Assembly: GCF_011386835.1 (NCBI RefSeq)
Contig: NC_088797.1
Coordinates: forward strand, 94,994,264 to 95,058,263
DNA from: Chrysemys picta bellii
Lineage: Eukaryota > Chordata > Testudines > Emydidae
Length of the DNA stretch: 64,000 bases
Reading direction: 5' to 3'
Position numbers and translations under genes: made by a program. The notes below the pieces were generated by a model. It was not told the DNA's origin. It searched no databases and was given only the letters and a program-made list of their open reading frames with translations. Below, piece after piece: positions 60,109-64,000 of the stretch (the stretch's first letter is position 1; each line of letters begins with the position of its first letter).

Positions 60109-60458
60109 ACGCTAGTATTTTTAAAATCTACTCCAGATAAAGGATAGCTCTTCAGTGTTTGACTTCTTTATGCTGCTTAGAGAAGTCCAAAAAATTGTCT
60201 GCCATACAAACTATAATTCTCCTGAATCAGTGTGACTGTGGAAGATCTTCCCTCCTGAGCACAGCTTACATGTCCAAGCTCACAGCTCCAGCCATTTTCT
60301 GGTATTTGTGGAAATACTTGCATGTATGATTCTGCATGTGCAAATTTACCCTCTGAACATTCTTGGCACTGAAGCTTGAAAAGTAAACCTGGTATGTCCA
60401 TTATAATTGCTGCCTTTTTAAAAATTCAGGAGGCATGCAATGTTTGAAATAGCCAACA
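60109..60458. other. No gene found
   Basis: AT-rich DNA. The frame at 60177-60401 (minus) has no domain. Confidence 0.45.
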
Positions 60459-60742
60459 CTAAGACCTGGTTGACGAAGCTACATTGCTCAGGGCTATGAA
60501 AAATTCCACGTACCGTGCAATGTAGTTAGGTCAACCTACCCACACTATAGAGACAGCTCGGTCGTTGGAAGAATTCTTATAATCGACCGAGCTGCGTCTA
60601 CAGTCTATCACCTCTTGAGGGGGTAGAATTACTACAGTGATGGAAAATCAATTTCCATTGATGTGTAAGTGTCTACACTACAGTGTTACAGTGGCAGAGC
60701 TGCAGCTGTGCTGTAGTAGCCCTTGAAGTGTAGACATACCCA
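60459..60742. mobile_element. Hairpin-rich MITE, related to the 'gtctacac' group
   Basis: The right end, reversed, is GGGTATGTCTACACTTCAAG, like the MITE at 32950. The inside has two hairpins: GGTTGACGAAGCTACATTGC against GCAATGTAGTTAGGTCAACC (about 60468-60536), and AGACAGCTCGGTCG against CGACCGAGCTGCGTCT (60551-60564 with 60584-60599). The left terminus is decayed, so its limit is approximate. Confidence 0.6.
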
Positions 60743-61164
60743 CAACGTCCAAGATTATGCAACTATCCTCTTTAGCAACTTAAAAGCTTAATGTAACTTA
60801 TATTGTTCATATTGGACTAGAAGTATTCAGTCAAATGTATCCCATCTGTAACTCTTTCAGTAATGTTACAGTTAATTATGTTAAAAGTTTTTCCACACGC
60901 GGTGGTTCATAGAAGTCATACAACCGATGAAAAAAGTCAAAATGTAAAATGGCAAAACTTTAAACCTGTCACATAATAAGCAATACAACAAAGTCTCAAA
61001 TGACTGGACGAATCAAAGTAGGAAATGACAAAGTGATGTAACATAGGAAAAACAAGTACCAAGAACAGATTGTAAAAACAACAGGAAGATTAATCTGGTT
61101 AATACTACTATGTACTTTATATAGTTTGGTTTAAAGAAATGAATTCCACAGAATCATTAAAAAC
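60743..61164. other. Intergenic, beyond PANK1 3' end
   Basis: AT-rich DNA with no recognised repeat or exon, immediately downstream of the proposed PANK1 cleavage site. Confidence 0.45.
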
Positions 61165-61182
61165 CATCACACAGTAAAGGGC

Positions 61183-61188
61183 TTTATT
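61183..61188 (-). terminator. Distal polyadenylation signal of PANK1
   Basis: TTTATT on the plus strand is AATAAA on the minus strand. It lies about 1.26 kb past the PANK1 stop, at the end of the repeat-free stretch. Cleavage would fall roughly 61160-61170. Confidence 0.55.
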
Positions 61189-62264
61189 TATAGCAGACAA
61201 GTCAACACTTCTGTTAGTATCAATTTATCCAAGGTTTGAGAGAGATGGAAATTAATGACTGTGTTCAGAAACAAAAACATAAAATCAAAATACATCAGCG
61301 AGAACACATGCTCCCTAAAATTATACTGTCCCTCTGATGGCCCCTATACATCATGTGACACATGAAAAAGGATGTATTTCAAATACAGATTTGTAAGACA
61401 GAATGATTTAGGGAAAAATACTCAGACTTTACCAAGTCCTGGAGGCAAAATTAAACTTCAGTTCCTAATCCAATATATGATACAATAAGTATTGGTTCTA
61501 ATTTTAGAAACTGGGATTTGAATAACAATAACAAATCTGATGAAGACAAAATTTAAAAAGTTATGTAATTACTACAGTAAAGTCCTCAGACATATTGAAA
61601 TTACTCTCCTTTGTTATTTTCTAATGCTAAGTATATACTGTATAAATAACCTCTGTACCGCAGAGCTCTTTTTATAGATGAATTTTACCATAACAAAATT
61701 TTGTTTTAGTTTTGACCCAGTAATCAAAAATTTCAGAAAGGAATAGGCCAAAATGCAAGGGGCTTTGGTGACACAATGAGCAGTTAACTCATGTTCATGA
61801 CTTCAGAAGGTGCCAGTGACTACACAAATCTTATCCCCATCTCAGCGTGTCTGCTAGTGCCTCTTCGTTAAAAGAAACACATGTAGTCAAAGAAAGGGCA
61901 TCTTTTTGGAGGAGAGATGAGAGGGAAGAGTATCTTTTTAAATAAAAAAAGTGAAGGCAACAAAATCAATTAGTTTAGTGTTCACAGTAAAATGTGCCAG
62001 TTTTGTAGTTTCATTTGAAACCAAGAGTAAATCATGAAACGTCATGAAAAATATAAGATAAAAATCTCCTAGAGTGATTACTAGATGAAGTTAAAATTAC
62101 CACACTAATCAGTAAACCCCAGAAGAAACGCAGGTCTCTCATAGTATAGGTCCTTTTTTAAACAGTATGCACTTTTTAAAATCAATCCATAAAATCTGCA
62201 TGTTTGGCCACATTGCACAGTTTTTTCTCCCCCCCTAAAAAATACAGTATACAGAAAAAACCTT

Positions 62265-62270
62265 TTTATT
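62265..62270 (-). terminator. Proximal alternative polyadenylation signal of PANK1
   Basis: A minus-strand AATAAA about 180 nt past the stop. It could give a short 3' UTR. Whether it is used cannot be told from sequence. Confidence 0.35.
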
Positions 62271-62451
62271 CCCAGTATGAATTTTGAAGTATAAGCTCAA
62301 AACCCAAAAGTTAGAGATCAGCTAAAAGGATTTTAAATTATTTACAAATCCAGCAGGTAGAACTGCCATAATGGCTTCATTTCCATCCTTATAGTGTCTT
62401 TCATTCTATCCAGCAGCATCTTTGTCAGGTATCTACTTCCAGTTGGCTTTG

Positions 62452-62511
62452 TCACTGATCTTCTGTCATTTTAAGCAATTCCAGAAGGGCCCCAACAGCT
62501 CCAAAATAACC
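62452..62511 (-). CDS. PANK1: Pantothenate kinase, terminal coding exon and stop (PANK1)
   Basis: The minus-strand reading after the acceptor (TTTTTAAG, ending at 62512) gives GYFGAVGALLELLKMTEDQ followed by TGA at 62454-62452. GYFGAVGALL is the conserved end of vertebrate pantothenate kinases and follows directly from the LEHE of the previous exon. As I recall the paralogues, PANK3 diverges right after GALL and PANK2 ends shortly after LELLK, while the acidic tail after KMT resembles PANK1. The intron between the two exons (62512-63170) is only 659 bp. The exon is intact, with no frameshift or premature stop, so the gene looks functional. This exon is too short to appear as an open frame of normal size. 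Confidence 0.92.
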   Translation of the reverse strand, partial: GYFGAVGALLELLKMTEDQ

Positions 62512-63170
62512 CTTAAAAACAGAAACAATAACTATCAGAAATTCTGAAGTACAACCAAGTAGCACAATACTCATGATGCTTTCAGCATTGATAAGGCAGT
62601 TAAAAAGATATACATCTTGCGAGAGCAGTCATCCTATACCAGTGTTCAACACGTGAATTGTAATTAAATGATTTCAATGGGAGAAGAAAAGGGCCCAGTT
62701 GTACCATTATAAGCCTTACACAGCTTGTTGTGACTAACCAAAGGTCACCACAGTACTTGTTATGGAACCACTATATTGGCTCCGCACTTATGGTAAGGTA
62801 GTTTCCATTCTAACCCTATTAATCTAATTTCGACACCATTTGGCATTTTGTAATAACAAAATCCCAACCAACCAAAACAAGTATCGGGCCTGACATTTTG
62901 CATGCATAGTCTTATGCCAGAGAAAGTTTTGGGCAGATGTATGAGATTTATTAAATGAAAGTGAATCCAGCAAGATGAGCACCCAAGCTAATTACAATTC
63001 AGGGATTTAAGTCTTCAAACCACCTCCTGAGTTAAAGGCCATTTTCACCTAGTCTATCGCCCCCTTTGGCTTTTTAAGAGAAATATTCTCTGTGGCAACT
63101 CTGTACACTCAAACATCACAGAAATAGTTTCCTATAACTAATAAGGAATTTAATGGACACATTTCCCTAC

Positions 63171-63296
63171 CTCATGTTCCAAAAATAGAGCCTTCAGCTG
63201 TCCCTTGGACCAATAATCCATAGCGTACGCTAGCACCTTCATAGAGATCATATTGATTCTGAGAAAGTTTCCTACAAACACCACTCTGTCAATGTT
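63171..63296 (-). CDS. PANK1: Pantothenate kinase, penultimate coding exon (PANK1)
   Basis: Read on the minus strand this exon gives 42 in-frame codons with no stop, starting Asn-Ile-Asp-Arg and ending Leu-Glu-His-Glu. Within it are VVFVGNFLR, the near-invariant strand of the pantothenate kinase C-terminal lobe, and the block [15 protein letters not shown]. Pantothenate kinase phosphorylates pantothenate with ATP, the first and controlling step of coenzyme A synthesis. The exon is bounded by a consensus acceptor (TTTTACAG, ending at 63297) and a donor (GTAGGG, 63170-63165), so both splice sites are present. It joins in phase 0 to the exon at 62452-62511. The [14 protein letters not shown] stretch fits PANK1 better than PANK2 or PANK3. 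Earlier exons lie beyond 64000. Assignment to the PANK family is very secure; the choice of PANK1 rests on family knowledge of the C-terminus. Confidence 0.93.
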
Positions 63297-64000
63297 CTGT
63301 AAAATAACAATAGACAGATGAAAAATAAAACTAAATTCAGCATGTGTGCTGCTTTAGACATGCAATTTTATTTCTATTGAAAAAAAAAAAACTTGGGAAT
63401 TTTCAACTTTATACATCATAGCAATGCATCCCTAATTCCCCCAACTGAAACCCCCTAAGCAGTTAAGTAGCTGTGTTTACTAAGGAGACAAGTGGCAGCA
63501 GGCAGGCATATTTTATTTGCAGGACAGGATAAAATATGTCACTAATGTGTTACATACATATAATCACATGGCGCTTACAGGATGCATGATACTATGAGAT
63601 ATTTCTCTGATGTGGTAAAACTGAAGTGTTAGTTAGCAAAGCTATTTCCATGTTATCTCGTATGTAATTTATTACATAATTTTTTTATTAATATTTCATT
63701 TATTAAGGGAAGCAGCCTTTGAAGAGTCAAGATAATCAACAAATCCACCTGACTCCAGGCGAACCTTTGAAGGGTATTTGGTAAGGATTACTCTAGAGAT
63801 ACAGGTGAAGGCATCTGTAAACATCATTCCCAAACTGTGGTTCCACTCTGAAAAGTGACTGTAAAATGGCAGGGTGAGGTTCCACATTTATTGTCTCTCA
63901 CTGGTTTCAATGTTAACTGTGCTCAGTGTATATGGAAAAGCATTGAAAAAAAAACCAACCAACAAAAAACTACCTCTCCAATTTCAATCTAAGAGCCAAT
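63297..64000 (-). other. PANK1: PANK1 intron, continuing past the right edge
   Basis: Sequence upstream of the penultimate exon on the minus strand. I find no further PANK exon: the open frame at 63696-63887 has no resemblance to pantothenate kinase. AT-rich, with a short poly-A run near 63380 and another near 63945. Confidence 0.7.

Larger units (their letters stand above)
61165..62451 (-). other. PANK1: PANK1 3' untranslated region
   Basis: This is the sequence downstream of the PANK1 stop codon on the minus strand. It is AT-rich, without recognisable transposon insertions, unlike most of the window, which is consistent with constraint. Two minus-strand AATAAA hexamers are visible: one at 62270-62265, about 180 nt after the stop, and one at 61188-61183, about 1.26 kb after the stop, followed by sequence that fits a cleavage site near 61165. 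The distal site probably makes the long 3' UTR and the proximal site a short form. The exact end is inferred from the hexamer and would need 3'-end reads. Confidence 0.6.

Noticed and set aside
63696..63887. Another upstream PANK1 exon
   Set aside because: The translation has no resemblance to pantothenate kinase and lacks splice sites.

Overview
This window is vertebrate nuclear DNA, most likely from a cryptodiran turtle. Two copies of a tRNA-derived SINE with a CR1-type 3' tail look like the Cry I (turtle polIII) SINE. They sit among CR1 LINE tails, a DIRS retrotransposon, solo LTRs and many GC-rich hAT-type non-autonomous transposons, a mix typical of turtles. Long bacterial-style genes are absent, and nearly all open frames of 60-250 codons are chance frames or lie inside repeats.

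The only protein-coding gene I can prove is at the right edge. It is the 3' end of a pantothenate kinase, best matched to PANK1, on the minus strand: a 126-nt penultimate coding exon (63171-63296), a terminal coding exon (62452-62511) and a 3' UTR of about 1.3 kb ending near a polyadenylation signal at 61183-61188. A CpG-rich block at about 31.08-31.35 kb carries a strong minus-strand splice donor (31159-31170). I read it as the promoter and non-coding first exon of a second minus-strand gene whose body lies leftward. In other vertebrates the gene downstream of PANK1 on the same strand is SLC16A12, so that is the likely identity, by inference only. On that reading 1-31164 is mainly a first intron and 31.4-61.2 kb is the intergenic space.

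The rest is a layered record of transposition, and many boundaries can be fixed to the base from target-site duplications (TSDs). Six hAT-type elements have perfect 8-bp TSDs (14716, 29432, 39803, 44840, 49433, 51084), one has a 7-bp repeat (17493), and a palindromic family with degenerate 8-bp TSDs occurs twice (21413, 58325). Three related ERV-like solo LTRs (15586 minus, 52588 plus, 58964 plus) and a short 205-bp solo LTR (11833) have 5-bp TSDs. A Tigger/pogo element (41309-43759) keeps both termini, its TA duplication and a broken transposase. A decayed DIRS element (about 33360-38250) keeps its inverted terminal repeats, internal complementary region, gag, RT, RNase H and part of its tyrosine recombinase. 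A Penelope-like tail with a hammerhead-ribozyme-like core is inserted in a CR1 (47360-47487).

Nested insertions give relative ages: CR1, then LTR, then SINE (14.9-17.5 kb); CR1, then Penelope-like tail (46.9-47.6 kb); old palindromic repeats, then Tigger (41.3 kb) or LTR (52.6 kb). I found no CRISPR array, no functional tRNA or rRNA gene and no evidence for a novel multi-gene system. The most noteworthy items are the ribozyme-like fossil, a three-hairpin palindromic MITE (26941-27238), a hAT carrying a C-rich minisatellite, and the candidate CpG-island promoter.
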